This document shows positions 1 through 9,390 of a stretch of 64,000 nt of DNA, piece after piece. A program made the translations under genes and the position numbers. The notes below the pieces were generated by a model that did no database searches, was not told the DNA's origin, and saw only the letters and a list, made by a program, of their open reading frames with translations. Source of the stretch: Chryseobacterium cucumeris (GTDB lineage Bacteria; Bacteroidota; Bacteroidia; Flavobacteriales; Weeksellaceae); assembly GCF_016775705.1 (NCBI RefSeq), contig NZ_CP068760.1:1116001-1180000 (forward strand), written 5' to 3'. The first letter of the stretch is position 1; every line of letters starts with the position of its first letter.

Positions 1-405
1 CAGCACTCTCCAGAATTTCTGAGAAAACCTGTTTTGAACCGATGGCATTTCCGTGAAAATTTCATGGCTGTCAAACACCAAAGGGATGTTCAGTTTTCTG
101 GCAATGAGATAATTTGGCAGAAGTGCATCAATATCATTGGCATGGAGAATCGTATCTTTGTCCGCTTTTTTCTTCAGTTCTTTGTATAATTTCCAGTTGA
201 ATTCAAAATAAGCGGTCTTCAGGCTTTTAGACTTCAATCCTATTCTGGAAAAGGGATAAGGACGTTCCATTTTTTCATTTCCTTCCCAATCGTTACCAAT
301 CAGATCTATGGAATACCCGTTATCAAAAAGGGTTTTGCATACCTTCTCTATCCGTTGGTCAGTATACAGATTACTAAAAGCAGAAGTAATAATTTTTTTC
401 CTCAT
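1..405 (-). CDS. Glycosyltransferase, N-terminal part (cut by the window edge)
   Basis: The gene runs off the left edge, so only about the first 135 residues are visible. They start MRKKIITSAFSNLYTDQRIE and contain a Rossmann-like GT-B N-lobe (the ILHANDID and LVFDSHEIF segments). This pattern is common at the start of family-4 type glycosyltransferases acting on lipid-linked or surface glycans. The start codon overlaps the stop of the upstream membrane-protein gene (TGATG), so the two are co-transcribed. The sugar donor and acceptor cannot be inferred. The family call rests on the fold pattern only, because the catalytic C-lobe is outside the window. Confidence 0.7.
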   Translation of the reverse strand, partial: MRKKIITSAFSNLYTDQRIEKVCKTLFDNGYSIDLIGNDWEGNEKMERPYPFSRIGLKSKSLKTAYFEFNWKLYKELKKKADKDTILHANDIDALLPNYLIARKLNIPLVFDSHEIFTEMPSVQNRFSQKFWRVL

Positions 406-629
406 CAATCTTTCTTGTCTAGTATTAAATAATAGATTTGAATGAAACAAATAAGCCCGTTTGGTATGATAACCGGCCAAAGCATTCCATTAAAGATACC
501 ATAAATGACAAAACAAATACAGCCAATCATGTTAACCACTCTGATTTTTTTTACATCTTTCAGTATGAAACTCAATACGATAAAAAGAGAAGCAGAATAG
601 CCAATGTAAGTGGTAAGTTCAGGATTCAT
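405..629 (-). CDS. Small multi-spanning membrane protein (PQ-loop/YgjV-like)
   Basis: This 74-residue protein is almost entirely hydrophobic, with about three predicted membrane segments (near residues 9-23, 31-47 and 50-68) and short polar ends. The spacing resembles small YgjV-like or PQ-loop (semi-SWEET-like) membrane proteins. That is a by-eye resemblance and no substrate is implied. Its stop codon overlaps the start of the glycosyltransferase gene by one base, so it is the upstream member of a two-gene operon. Small proteins of this type are sometimes mislabelled in databases, so the name should not be taken as a function. Confidence 0.65.
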   Translation of the reverse strand: MNPELTTYIGYSASLFIVLSFILKDVKKIRVVNMIGCICFVIYGIFNGMLWPVIIPNGLICFIQIYYLILDKKD

Positions 630-779
630 GGGGAAAATTTAAGGTTACAAACTTAATCATTTTCAATAAGATAATAAATTTTTTTCTGCCATAAAGTCAT
701 TAATTGATTTTTGGTAAAATATTTGTAATTTAGATAATGAATAAAAGGTAATGTTGCCTTTGTTCTAATGAGATATATT

Positions 780-3314
780 ATGGATTATAAGTTTTCACAA
801 GGTTTGAGCCAGGTGTTCAAACAAAGCAAAAGCGAAGCTAAAAGGCTGAAAAGTGAATTTCTTAATACAGAACATCTACTTTTAGGTATTATAAAAACGG
901 AAAACTCTGCAAAAGAAATCCTTCAAAACCTTAATGCGGATTTAACACAAATCAGAAGAAAAATTGAAACTTTAAATACAGCAAGTCTTAATCCTATTTC
1001 TGAGGAGGTTACCAATATTTCTTTCACTAAGATGGCAGATCATGCGATCAAACGTGCAGAGTTAGAATGCCGACAGTATAAAAGCAATGAAATTAATACC
1101 GTTCACCTGCTTTTAGGTATTCTTTATAAATATGAGGACCCTACTTCAAATATTCTGGGAGCTTATGACATCGACTACGAAGGAGTTTCAAGAGAGTACC
1201 AGACTATGCTTAAAAATTCAGGCCAGTCTCCACAGATGAGTGCTTACGATGATGATGATGAGAGAGAGGAATTTGAGCAAATGAGAAAACCTACAGGAAA
1301 TCTAGGTTCTGCAAAAAGTAAAACCCCTACATTGGACAACTTTGGTAGAGACCTTACTTCTTTGGCCAGAGACGGAAAACTGGACCCTGTGATCGGTCGT
1401 GAAAAAGAAATTGAGAGAGTTTCTCAGATCTTATCGCGTAGAAAGAAGAACAACCCGCTTCTTATCGGGGAGCCTGGAGTTGGTAAATCTGCGATCGCTG
1501 AAGGTTTAGCATTAAGAATTCAACAGAAAAAAGTGTCGAGAGTTCTTTACGGAAAACGTGTGATCACTTTAGACCTGGCAAGTTTAGTTGCCGGAACTAA
1601 GTACCGTGGTCAGTTTGAGGAAAGAATGAAGGCCATCATGACGGAACTGGAGAAAAACAGGGATGTCATCTTATTTATTGATGAGCTTCATACGATTGTA
1701 GGAGCTGGAAGTTCCACAGGAAGTTTAGATGCTTCCAATATGTTCAAACCGGCTTTGGCAAGAGGTGAAATTCAATGCATCGGGGCAACTACCCTGGATG
1801 AATACCGTCAGTATATTGAAAAAGACGGAGCTTTAGAAAGAAGATTCCAGAAAGTAATGGTGGAACCTACTTCTATTGATGAAACCATTCAGATTCTGAA
1901 CCAGATCAAAGATAAGTATGAAGAGCATCACAATGTCATTTATACACCTGAAGCGATTGCGGCGTGTGTCAATTTGACATCAAGATATATAACAGACCGT
2001 TTCTTACCGGACAAAGCAATTGACGCAATGGACGAAGCCGGATCCCGTGTTTATATCAAAAACATGAAAGTTCCTACTGAAATTATTGATTTTGAAAAGA
2101 AAATCGAAGATATCAAAGAACTGAAACAGAAAGCGGTAAAAGCTCAGGACTATCTTGAAGCAAGAAAACTGAAAGATGAAGAGGAACGTCTTCAGATGGA
2201 ACTGAATTCAGCTCAGGAAAAATGGGATAAGGATGTAAAAGAGAAAAAAGAAACCGTAACAGAAGAAAATGTAGCGGAAGTGGTTTCTATGATGAGCGGA
2301 GTTCCTGTAACGAAAGTTGGTAAGAACGAGCTTGACAAACTTGCCCAAATGGATGAGAAACTGAACGGAAAAGTAATCGGTCAGGAAGATGCTGTGAAGA
2401 AAGTTGTTAAAGCTATTCAAAGAAACAGAGCTGGTCTTAAAGATCCTAACCGCCCCATCGGTACCTTTATTTTCCTTGGAACAACCGGGGTTGGTAAAAC
2501 CGAATTGGCAAAAGTAATGGCAAGAGAGCTTTTTGAATCCGATGAATCTCTGATCAGAATCGACATGAGCGAATACATGGAGAAATTTGCGGTGTCAAGA
2601 TTAGTAGGTGCGCCTCCGGGATACGTAGGATACGAAGAAGGAGGTCAGCTGACAGAAGCGGTAAGAAGAAAGCCTTACGCAGTGGTTCTTTTGGATGAGA
2701 TTGAAAAAGCTCACCCGGATGTATTCAATATCCTGCTACAGATTTTGGATGAAGGACACGTTACAGACAGCTTGGGAAGAAAAATTGATTTTAGAAATAC
2801 CATCATTATTCTGACTTCAAACATCGGAACAAGAGATCTTAAAGACTTTGGAGACGGTGTAGGATTCGGAACTTCTGCGAAGAAAACCACTTCAGACTCA
2901 AGAGCGAGAAGTACCATTGAAAATGCCCTTAAAAAAGCATTTGCACCGGAATTCTTAAACAGAATTGATGATATTGTGATCTTCAACTCTCTTGTACAGG
3001 ATGATATCAAGAAAATCATTGATATTGAACTGAATAAGCTTTATGGCAGACTTGAAAAATTAGGATATAAAGTGGATCTTACTGAAGAAGCAAAAGACTT
3101 TATTTCTGAAAAAGGATGGGATAAAGATTTCGGAGCAAGACCACTGAAACGTGCAATTCAGAAATATATTGAGGACTTATTGGCAGAAATGCTGGTAAAC
3201 AAGCAATTGAGCGAAGGAGAAACCGTAATTCTTGATCTTAATGAAGCAAAAGACGGACTGATCGGGAAAACACAGAAAGCTAAGAAATCGGCTGAAAAGT
3301 CTTCTCAATCTTAA
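780..3314 (+). CDS. clpC: ClpC-type AAA+ protease ATPase subunit
   Basis: This is a class-I Clp/Hsp100 unfoldase that feeds substrates to the ClpP peptidase in the cytoplasm. The order is an N-terminal Clp repeat domain (about residues 1-145), a first AAA+ module with Walker A GEPGVGKS near residue 230, a short UVR-like coiled middle segment near 455-480, a second AAA+ module with Walker A GTTGVGKT near residue 567, and a C-terminal D2-small domain. The middle segment is short, which favours ClpC over ClpB. The start at MDYKFSQ (780) is preferred because it matches the usual N-terminus; an in-frame ATG at 768 would add four residues. It stands alone and is followed by a strong terminator. Confidence 0.93.
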   Translation: MDYKFSQGLSQVFKQSKSEAKRLKSEFLNTEHLLLGIIKTENSAKEILQNLNADLTQIRRKIETLNTASLNPISEEVTNISFTKMADHAIKRAELECRQYKSNEINTVHLLLGILYKYEDPTSNILGAYDIDYEGVSREYQTMLKNSGQSPQMSAYDDDDEREEFEQMRKPTGNLGSAKSKTPTLDNFGRDLTSLARDGKLDPVIGREKEIERVSQILSRRKKNNPLLIGEPGVGKSAIAEGLALRIQQKKVSRVLYGKRVITLDLASLVAGTKYRGQFEERMKAIMTELEKNRDVILFIDELHTIVGAGSSTGSLDASNMFKPALARGEIQCIGATTLDEYRQYIEKDGALERRFQKVMVEPTSIDETIQILNQIKDKYEEHHNVIYTPEAIAACVNLTSRYITDRFLPDKAIDAMDEAGSRVYIKNMKVPTEIIDFEKKIEDIKELKQKAVKAQDYLEARKLKDEEERLQMELNSAQEKWDKDVKEKKETVTEENVAEVVSMMSGVPVTKVGKNELDKLAQMDEKLNGKVIGQEDAVKKVVKAIQRNRAGLKDPNRPIGTFIFLGTTGVGKTELAKVMARELFESDESLIRIDMSEYMEKFAVSRLVGAPPGYVGYEEGGQLTEAVRRKPYAVVLLDEIEKAHPDVFNILLQILDEGHVTDSLGRKIDFRNTIIILTSNIGTRDLKDFGDGVGFGTSAKKTTSDSRARSTIENALKKAFAPEFLNRIDDIVIFNSLVQDDIKKIIDIELNKLYGRLEKLGYKVDLTEEAKDFISEKGWDKDFGARPLKRAIQKYIEDLLAEMLVNKQLSEGETVILDLNEAKDGLIGKTQKAKKSAEKSSQS

Positions 3315-3341
3315 TTAAATAAATAATTTAATTTCAAATAG

Positions 3342-3375
3342 AAAATCCCCGGGAAGTTTCCCGGGGATTTTTGTT
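3342..3375. terminator. Bidirectional hairpin terminator
   Basis: A GC-rich hairpin with arms ATCCCCGGGAA and TTTCCCGGGGAT is followed by a T-run and preceded by an A-run. It can end clpC on the plus strand and the outer-membrane protein gene read from the minus strand. Confidence 0.85.
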
Positions 3376-3380
3376 TTGTA

Positions 3381-3440
3381 AGCTTTGGCTGAAGCCGGAT
3401 GAATTTTGTTTTCTGACTAAACGGGTTAAAGCCCGTTCCT
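3381..3440. repeat. REP-like intergenic palindromes
   Basis: Two short hairpins lie side by side in the gap between convergent genes: GGCTGAAGCC at 3387-3396 and ACGGGTTAAAGCCCGT at 3421-3436. The composition is richer in GC than the surroundings. From general familiarity, such GGGCTAAAGCCC-type units recur between genes in flavobacterial genomes. That recurrence cannot be tested inside this window. Confidence 0.45.
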
Positions 3441-3456
3441 CTTGATAAATGAACCT

Positions 3457-3984
3457 TTAAAGCCCCACCACAAAACCAATAGTCGGGATCAGACCGCTGG
3501 AAAATACACTGGAATTCTGTTTCCAAAGCACATTGTACATTAACCCCAGCTGCATGAAGGAATTATTCCCGATCCGCTGCATATATCCTCCTCCAAGGTA
3601 CAATGCATTTTCTTCCGTATTGTATTTATAATCGTAGTATTTATCCTTGTAATCAACAAAATAATGCTGATAGTTGGCTCCCACGTAAAATGATCTGGCA
3701 AAATAATAATTGACAAAAGGACCTACTCCAAACATAGTAGATTTATAGTAATCAGAAGTCTGCCACGAAACACTTCCTACCACACCGCCTTCAAAATCAT
3801 CTGTAAACCTGTAACCTACTCTTGGTGAAGCCGACAGATTAAAGGCACTGTTGCTTCCAAATCCTAATCCAATACCTCCTCCGAAAGTCCATTTGCTGTT
3901 TTCCTGTACCGGTGCACCTACTGAAATTTGGGAAAATGCTGATCCTGAGCTTATCAGCATCATAGAAATAATAAACTTTTTCAT
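3457..3984 (-). CDS. Small outer-membrane beta-barrel protein
   Basis: A 175-residue secreted protein with a clear N-terminal signal peptide (MKKFIISMMLISSGSAFSQ). The mature part is rich in alternating aromatic and glycine residues (for example WTFGGGIGLGFGSNSAF and YVGANYQHYF), as expected of an eight-strand OmpW/OmpA-like barrel ending in a hydrophobic strand (PTIGFVVGL). It is probably an integral outer-membrane protein. It converges on clpC with a shared terminator and has no operon partner. The function is unknown. Confidence 0.75.
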   Translation of the reverse strand: MKKFIISMMLISSGSAFSQISVGAPVQENSKWTFGGGIGLGFGSNSAFNLSASPRVGYRFTDDFEGGVVGSVSWQTSDYYKSTMFGVGPFVNYYFARSFYVGANYQHYFVDYKDKYYDYKYNTEENALYLGGGYMQRIGNNSFMQLGLMYNVLWKQNSSVFSSGLIPTIGFVVGL

Positions 3985-4116
3985 ATATACTATTTTTGTT
4001 TTTAAAGTTATGTTCTCCTCTGTTTCCGTCTGCAGAGAGACTGATAAAAGGTAATCAATATGCTATCGTTTTTATCAATGTTTAAAATTATGGTTTTTTT
4101 ACGAATTTTTTAATTG

Positions 4117-4124
4117 TATTTTTG
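4117..4124 (+). promoter_or_regulatory. Candidate -7 promoter element of mnmA
   Basis: TATTTTTG fits the Bacteroidota -7 consensus TAnnTTTG and lies 50 bases before the chosen mnmA start. No clear upstream TTG was found at the usual distance. Confidence 0.4.
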
Positions 4125-4173
4125 CCGCATCAAACTAAGAACTCCCGTTAAGAGTTTCGTAAAATTGAATACA

Positions 4174-5361
4174 ATGAAAGTAGTAGTAGGCCTCTCTGGA
4201 GGTGTAGATTCTAGTGTTACAGCATATTTGCTGCAGCAGCAAGGCCATGACGTAGTGGCTTTATTTATGAGAAACTGGAACGATGCTTCCGTAACATTAG
4301 AAGATGAATGTCCCTGGATTGAGGACAGTAATGATGCTCTGATGGTAGCACAAAAACTTGGAATTCCTTTCCAGGTGATAGACATGAGTGAACTTTACAA
4401 GGAGCGTATCGTTGACTATATGTTTGCCGAATATGAAAAAGGCAGAACTCCCAACCCTGATGTATTGTGTAACAGAGAAGTAAAATTCGATGTGTTTATG
4501 AAGACCGCAATGTCTTTGGGCGCCGATAAGGTAGCAACAGGACATTATGCAAGGGTAAATTCTACTTTTGATGAAAACGGAAAAGAAATTTTCCATCTTC
4601 TGGCCGGAAAAGACAACAATAAGGATCAGTCTTACTTTCTTTGCCAGCTAAGCCAGGATCAGCTTTCAAAAGCGTTATTCCCAATTGGAGAACTTACAAA
4701 GCCTCAGGTAAGAGAAATTGCAAAAGAAATCGGACTGGTAACGGCAGATAAAAAAGATTCTCAGGGATTATGTTTTATCGGAAAAGTAAGTCTTCCCCAG
4801 TTTTTACAACAGCAATTGAAACCAAATGAAGGGGAAATCGTAGAAATTTTCAAGGATTCTCCTCTATTTTCGGAAGAAAAACCTGAATTCTCATCCAAAG
4901 AAGAAGAACTTGAATTTTTATCAAGAAAAATCCATTATAAAAAATCTGACGGAAAAGTAATCGGGAAACATCAGGGTGCCCAGTTTTTCACGATCGGACA
5001 AAGTAAAGGCCTTGGTATAGGCGGACACAAAGAAAGCTGTTTTATCATCTCCAGAGATATGGAAAATAACATCCTTTTCGTAGGAGAAGGAAGCCATTTC
5101 CCGGGTCTTCATAAAAAAGCTTTGAAAATAGACAATTCTGAACTGCACTGGGTTCGTGAGGATTTGAGACTTCAGAACGGAGGATCTATGGAAGTAATGG
5201 CCAGATTCAGATACAGACAGCCTTTGCAGAAAGCAACCCTGTATCAGTTTGAAAATGCTTTTTATATTGAATTTGATGAACTTCAGTCTGCTATTGCTGA
5301 AGGACAGTTTGCTTCATGGTATATTGATGAGGAGCTGATCGGCAGTGGTGTGATTTCGTAA
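4174..5361 (+). CDS. mnmA: tRNA-specific 2-thiouridylase MnmA
   Basis: This 395-residue enzyme installs the 2-thio group on U34 of the tRNAs for Lys, Glu and Gln, using ATP and a relayed persulfide sulfur. The PP-loop GLSGGVDSS lies at residues 6-14. The two catalytic cysteines are visible in NPDVLCN (Cys99) and DSQGLCFIG (Cys200). The start at 4174 is chosen because the PP-loop then begins near residue 5, as is normal; the frame is open upstream to 4114 but that stretch looks non-coding. A later gene, mnmG (36.8 kb), modifies the same wobble uridine. Confidence 0.95.
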   Translation: MKVVVGLSGGVDSSVTAYLLQQQGHDVVALFMRNWNDASVTLEDECPWIEDSNDALMVAQKLGIPFQVIDMSELYKERIVDYMFAEYEKGRTPNPDVLCNREVKFDVFMKTAMSLGADKVATGHYARVNSTFDENGKEIFHLLAGKDNNKDQSYFLCQLSQDQLSKALFPIGELTKPQVREIAKEIGLVTADKKDSQGLCFIGKVSLPQFLQQQLKPNEGEIVEIFKDSPLFSEEKPEFSSKEEELEFLSRKIHYKKSDGKVIGKHQGAQFFTIGQSKGLGIGGHKESCFIISRDMENNILFVGEGSHFPGLHKKALKIDNSELHWVREDLRLQNGGSMEVMARFRYRQPLQKATLYQFENAFYIEFDELQSAIAEGQFASWYIDEELIGSGVIS

Positions 5362-5487
5362 GAGTTTCGGGTACGGGATTCGGGTGATTGAGATTGTTTT
5401 TTTTAAGAAAATATTTTTTTGAAATTTTTCTGTAACGTTTTTTAAGTTATCATACTTACGGAGTAAATAACAATAAAAAATACTACT

Positions 5488-5697
5488 ATGAAAACATCTA
5501 CAAAAAACCAGTATGCTTATGTAAACAATATTCTGATTGCAGTTGTATCCTCTATTTTCGGTTATAATCTTTATCAGGCCATTGTACATCCGGAAAACTC
5601 CAATATCGCGATCAGTCTTATTTTGGTAGTCCTGACTTCCGTTATGGTTCGAAAATATGGCTATCAGCCCGCAAAAGAAGAAAAGAAAGATATTTAA
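5488..5697 (+). CDS. Small two-helix membrane protein, unknown
   Basis: A 69-residue protein with two hydrophobic stretches (about residues 13-29 and 41-53) and a charged C-terminal tail (PAKEEKKDI). It has a good start context and is followed at once by a terminator, so it is probably a real monocistronic gene. I do not recognise a family. Confidence 0.6.
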   Translation: MKTSTKNQYAYVNNILIAVVSSIFGYNLYQAIVHPENSNIAISLILVVLTSVMVRKYGYQPAKEEKKDI

Positions 5698-5714
5698 TAT
5701 CAACAACACATAAT

Positions 5715-5750
5715 AAAGCCCGGAACATTTTTGTTTCGGGTTTGTTTTTA
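5715..5750. terminator. Hairpin terminator between convergent genes
   Basis: Arms AGCCCGGAACA and TGTTTCGGGTTT with a T-rich tail follow the small membrane protein gene. Confidence 0.7.
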
Positions 5751-5760
5751 ATAATAAATT

Positions 5761-6111
5761 TTATTTTATCTTTTCATTTACATAACCTGAGATAAAAACC
5801 AATGTAACAATACATTCTGCGATTAAGATCATAACAAGAAACCCAACAGGTTTTCCCAACAAGAACCCTCTGATAAGTTTGATAATTCCCAATAATAAAA
5901 TAAATCCCGCAAAATAAAGTGTTGTACTCGAAATAGCTATTTTCAAAGACTTTAGAATAAAAAGCGAAGCATAAAATCCGAGGATCAGGATGAGATAGAA
6001 CCTCAGAAAGTCAGGTCCTTTAAGAATAACCGGATTAAATGTCTGATGGACTGCCATAAGCCACATAAAGCCTATCACAACCGGAACTGAATAAATGATG
6101 AGTTTTTTCAT
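5761..6111 (-). CDS. Membrane protein of unknown function (four helices)
   Basis: A 116-residue protein made almost wholly of four hydrophobic segments. The start at 6111 (MKKLIIYSVPVV) is chosen because the open frame further upstream merely reads the Cys/Gly tail of the preceding gene in another frame, giving an implausible Trp/Arg-rich extension. It starts 14 bases after the glycine-rich-domain gene stops, so the two form an operon. The partner is also membrane-anchored. No family is recognised. Confidence 0.65.
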   Translation of the reverse strand: MKKLIIYSVPVVIGFMWLMAVHQTFNPVILKGPDFLRFYLILILGFYASLFILKSLKIAISSTTLYFAGFILLLGIIKLIRGFLLGKPVGFLVMILIAECIVTLVFISGYVNEKIK

Positions 6112-6125
6112 AATGATTAGTTTTA

Positions 6126-6854
6126 TTATCCTCCGCATCCCCCACAACCACCGCAGCCTCCTCCACAACCACCTCCTCCGCTGCAGCTTGATCCGCCACA
6201 ACTTCCTCCGTCATTATTTTGTTTATCTTTTCTGTTAGGGTCAGAAACCTCCTGATCTCCTATGATTGAAACGATCGTTCCCAGAATAAAAATAATCCCA
6301 AATACAACTGCAGTAACTATTAACCCTGAAAAGTTATCTCCTTCTGTACACGAAAATAAAAGCAATAACACCAATATGGGAGCAAAGAAGGCCATTTTTC
6401 TAAGCCATGATTGCAATGTTGACTTTTTCTTACGCTCTCTCCAGATTTCTTCAGGTGCTTCTTGCCGGAAAATCTGCCGATAACCTGTTAAAGTATCTTC
6501 AAACCAGTTCTGATGTTTTTCTTTTTCCGCATAACCACCTTTGGATGGATGATGATGAAGTGGCCTTTTTAAGATATGGGGACAGAATTCCTCCCAATAA
6601 TTTTGGGTGTAGATCAGATGCATATGCCAAACTTTGTCAACGATGTTACTGGGAGAAGCTCCATGCGGAAGAATACAGCAGAGATACACGAACTTTTTGT
6701 ATTCTTCAATTGCTTTTCTGGCGAAATCAAGACTCCAGCGTTCTTCTTTTGCGAGTTTTTTTGAGAAAGGGAACTCAGCACCGGTAGCATCCAGAGAAAA
6801 TTCCTGTATCCTGTTCCAAAGGGACTCATTTTGTAATAGCATTTTTGTTTCCAT
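6126..6854 (-). CDS. Glycine-rich domain (GRDP-like) membrane protein with Cys/Gly tail
   Basis: This 242-residue protein has three parts. The N-terminal half (about 1-140) is soluble and carries a WHMHLIYTQNYWEEFCP segment resembling the tryptophan/histidine motif of GRDP-like domains (PF07173 type). Next come two predicted membrane helices (about 153-168 and 178-200). The C-terminal tail (about 217-242) is almost only Gly, Cys and Ser, built of CGG units with about nine cysteines. The tail could bind metal or form disulfides, but that is inference. It is co-transcribed with the small membrane protein downstream. The biochemical function is unknown. Confidence 0.7.
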   Translation of the reverse strand: METKMLLQNESLWNRIQEFSLDATGAEFPFSKKLAKEERWSLDFARKAIEEYKKFVYLCCILPHGASPSNIVDKVWHMHLIYTQNYWEEFCPHILKRPLHHHPSKGGYAEKEKHQNWFEDTLTGYRQIFRQEAPEEIWRERKKKSTLQSWLRKMAFFAPILVLLLLFSCTEGDNFSGLIVTAVVFGIIFILGTIVSIIGDQEVSDPNRKDKQNNDGGSCGGSSCSGGGGCGGGCGGCGGCGG

Positions 6855-6966
6855 TGTTTTGATTTTTGTTTCTATTCAAATATCCATGGATTATATAATA
6901 TAAAGGTCTTTCAAAAATCTTTTTTGGTTTGATAAAAGTCTTAAATTAGTCTTACAAATACACACC

Positions 6967-7863
6967 ATGAAAAAGGAAGATATCCTGCATCTTGAGAAAC
7001 TCATGAATTTCTTAAGCCGGCAATTTTTAAAGAAAAACCATTGGGAAGATGTTACCAAAACCGAATGGTCTTATATAACCGCTGAACTGAATGAGCTGAT
7101 TATCAATGATCATTCAGAAAAACAGATCAAAAAAGAGCCAGATCTTCTGGGAACGAATTATCTGTATGAACATCTGATCATCAACAAACTGAAAAAATTT
7201 AAACAGAATGAAAATGCTGCTTTAAGCAGACCCAACCTTGCTAAACTGAGTTTAATCGTCAAAGTTTTAGGGTATTCCAATTATATAGATTTCATCAATT
7301 CAAATACGGAGGCATTCAATTTTAATGATTTGAGGATCGACATGAATAATGCCAATATGAATACGGCACTTTTAGACCGTTTAGTAGGCTGCTGGTATTC
7401 TTATAACAGAAATCTACCCGATAATCCTTTGATGGCAAAAGAAGACCGTATATGGCGCTCTGCGATGGAAATTTACAAGTCTGAAACCACCGGAGAATAT
7501 TTTATTGAAAGAAGCGGCGGTGATCATCACAAATATTTCGGAAAGGTGACAGCCTATTCTGACTATGTTTTCATCATTATGAACAGCAATACTTTTATCC
7601 GTCAGAGGCATTTCATTTCAAGGATAAAGGATATTAAAGAAAAACTTAAAAACCCGGACTATAAACTCCACGAAATCCATTTCATAAGCACCTGCATCAG
7701 TTTCAACCAAGAGCCGATTGCCCTGTTTGAAATCTTCAGAAAAGCGGACAGAAAAAACTTCATTTCTGATTCCATCAGTTTTCCCATTGACAGTGACGAA
7801 ATACCTGAATCAATTGTTAAACAACTTGAAGATACCGAATCTAACAGAATAGATTACAGATAG
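6967..7863 (+). CDS. Hypothetical cytoplasmic protein
   Basis: A 298-residue protein without a signal peptide or membrane segment. The first 110 residues are mostly charged helices and contain an RPNLAKLSLIVKVLGYSNYIDF segment, split here only by its length, that resembles the helical N-terminal module of Bacteroidota sensor-like proteins. The C-terminal part (about 135-280) alternates strands and polar loops and may form a lipocalin-like or beta-rich domain. It is monocistronic with its own terminator. I do not recognise the family and assign no function. Confidence 0.65.
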   Translation: MKKEDILHLEKLMNFLSRQFLKKNHWEDVTKTEWSYITAELNELIINDHSEKQIKKEPDLLGTNYLYEHLIINKLKKFKQNENAALSRPNLAKLSLIVKVLGYSNYIDFINSNTEAFNFNDLRIDMNNANMNTALLDRLVGCWYSYNRNLPDNPLMAKEDRIWRSAMEIYKSETTGEYFIERSGGDHHKYFGKVTAYSDYVFIIMNSNTFIRQRHFISRIKDIKEKLKNPDYKLHEIHFISTCISFNQEPIALFEIFRKADRKNFISDSISFPIDSDEIPESIVKQLEDTESNRIDYR

Positions 7864-7935
7864 TTAAAAAAAATAAAGATTATCGGACAAAAAATAATTC
7901 AACAATAAACATCATCATCAATCTCTATACCATGG

Positions 7936-7971
7936 CCCCGGAATAAGACTATTTCGGGGTTTATTGTATTT
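7936..7971 (+). terminator. Hairpin terminator
   Basis: CCCCGGAAT pairs with ATTTCGGGG and is followed by a T-rich run, about 70 bases after the preceding stop codon. Confidence 0.75.
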
Positions 7972-8072
7972 CTCTTATGCCTGGAATATATTTAAACCTT
8001 AAAAATCAATTCATTACCGCAATAATTCTCTAACTTGATGGTTCTAAATATAAACCCTTCAATCGTCTTGCT

Positions 8073-9299
8073 ATGGAATATTATGAATTGTATGAAGTTT
8101 TGAAAAATCATTTTGATTCCGAAAAAGACAGGGCTGAACTTCAGGAACTGAATGTAAGCATTGAATCAATTCCTTTTGAATCCAAGGTATGTGATCTGCT
8201 TTATGGCTCAGAGAAACAACAGTGCAACAAACATCAGCAAACCCTAGAAATCAACAAAAATGGTTATCTCTTATACAACCAACCTGCTGTAGACATCAAA
8301 GATTTTGATATTGAATGCAATAAAAGATTTGAATATCATATCCTGAAGCGGGCAGATATAGAAACAGCCGAAGGAGCTTTGTTTTTTTTCCATGGACTGA
8401 ATGAAAAGAAATGGGATAAATATTTGCCATGGGCGTATGAATTGGCCCAAAAAACACAAAAGGCCATCATACTGTTCCCTATTGCGTTTCATATGGATCG
8501 AGCAGAACCTATCTGGAGTGACCGCCGTCACATGATGGAAGTGGTTAATTTCAGGAAAAAAAAGTATCCGGAAAACATGAATTATTCCTATGTAAATGCT
8601 GCGATAAGTTCCAGACTGGAAGCGCATCCGCAAAGAATATTCTGGTCCGGGCTACAGACCTATTCTGATATTACAGAAGTGGTAAAAGATATTAAAAAGG
8701 GTAAAATAAAGGGTATTTCTCCAGAAGCAGATCTGGATTTATTTGGGTATTCTATAGGATCATTTCTTGCTTTAATTATCAAAATGGCTGATCCTCATCA
8801 TTATTTTACCCGATCAAAAGTATTTTGTTTTTGTGGAGGAATGACGATCGACAGGATGTTTCCTATATCCAAATACATCATGGATACTCAGGCAACAGTT
8901 AAAATGCAATCTGTTTTTACGGAATTGCTGAGCTCTGATTTTAAGTCAGATTCACGTCTGAAACATTATCAGAATGAAGCATTGCATCCACAGGAAAGCT
9001 GGTTCAAAAAAATGCTCCGCTACAATTATTTCCAGAAGGAAAGAGAGGAAAGAATTCAGGAAATCCAATCTCAGATCAAGGCTTATGTATTAGAGAAAGA
9101 CAGTGTAGCTCCTCCGATAGAAGCACTCAATACGCTGCAGGGTGGCTACAGGAACATCAATGTAGATATTGAAATCAAAGATTTCCCCTTTGAATATTCC
9201 CATATGGTTCCATTTCCGCTTACCCACAAGCATTCAAAAGAAGTTACCGACGCATTCCACCAGTTTGTACAATCTGCCAGTGATTTCTATAATGCCTGA
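8073..9299 (+). CDS. Alpha/beta-hydrolase-like protein (DUF6051 type)
   Basis: This 408-residue protein has an alpha/beta-hydrolase core: an oxyanion-type FFFHGLNEKKW segment near residue 108 and a nucleophile elbow GYSIGS near residue 227, with the Ser as the likely nucleophile. A late HMV segment near residue 374 could supply the catalytic His. No signal peptide is visible, so it is probably cytoplasmic. The overall layout matches what I recall as the Bacteroidota DUF6051 family, whose substrate is not established. It stands alone between two gene blocks. Confidence 0.7.
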   Translation: MEYYELYEVLKNHFDSEKDRAELQELNVSIESIPFESKVCDLLYGSEKQQCNKHQQTLEINKNGYLLYNQPAVDIKDFDIECNKRFEYHILKRADIETAEGALFFFHGLNEKKWDKYLPWAYELAQKTQKAIILFPIAFHMDRAEPIWSDRRHMMEVVNFRKKKYPENMNYSYVNAAISSRLEAHPQRIFWSGLQTYSDITEVVKDIKKGKIKGISPEADLDLFGYSIGSFLALIIKMADPHHYFTRSKVFCFCGGMTIDRMFPISKYIMDTQATVKMQSVFTELLSSDFKSDSRLKHYQNEALHPQESWFKKMLRYNYFQKEREERIQEIQSQIKAYVLEKDSVAPPIEALNTLQGGYRNINVDIEIKDFPFEYSHMVPFPLTHKHSKEVTDAFHQFVQSASDFYNA

Positions 9300-9390
9300 T
9301 GATTAATTTTTCAGGGATAAAATAGAGAGAGAAATAGTTTAAAAATAAATAGAATAAGATCCATGGTGTTTGTTTTTAAGTTAATCTTTA

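Noticed and set aside
768..779. An upstream ATG for clpC adding four residues
   Set aside because: The MDYKFSQ start matches the normal ClpC N-terminus; the extra four residues are not typical.
3311..3526. A 71-codon minus-strand frame across the clpC terminator
   Set aside because: It covers the terminator and the palindromes and overlaps the outer-membrane gene; it has no protein-like character.
6112..6201. A longer N-terminus for the four-helix membrane protein with a Trp/Arg-rich stretch
   Set aside because: It only reads the Cys/Gly tail of the upstream gene in a different frame; the ATG at 6111 lies before the first helix and gives a normal start.
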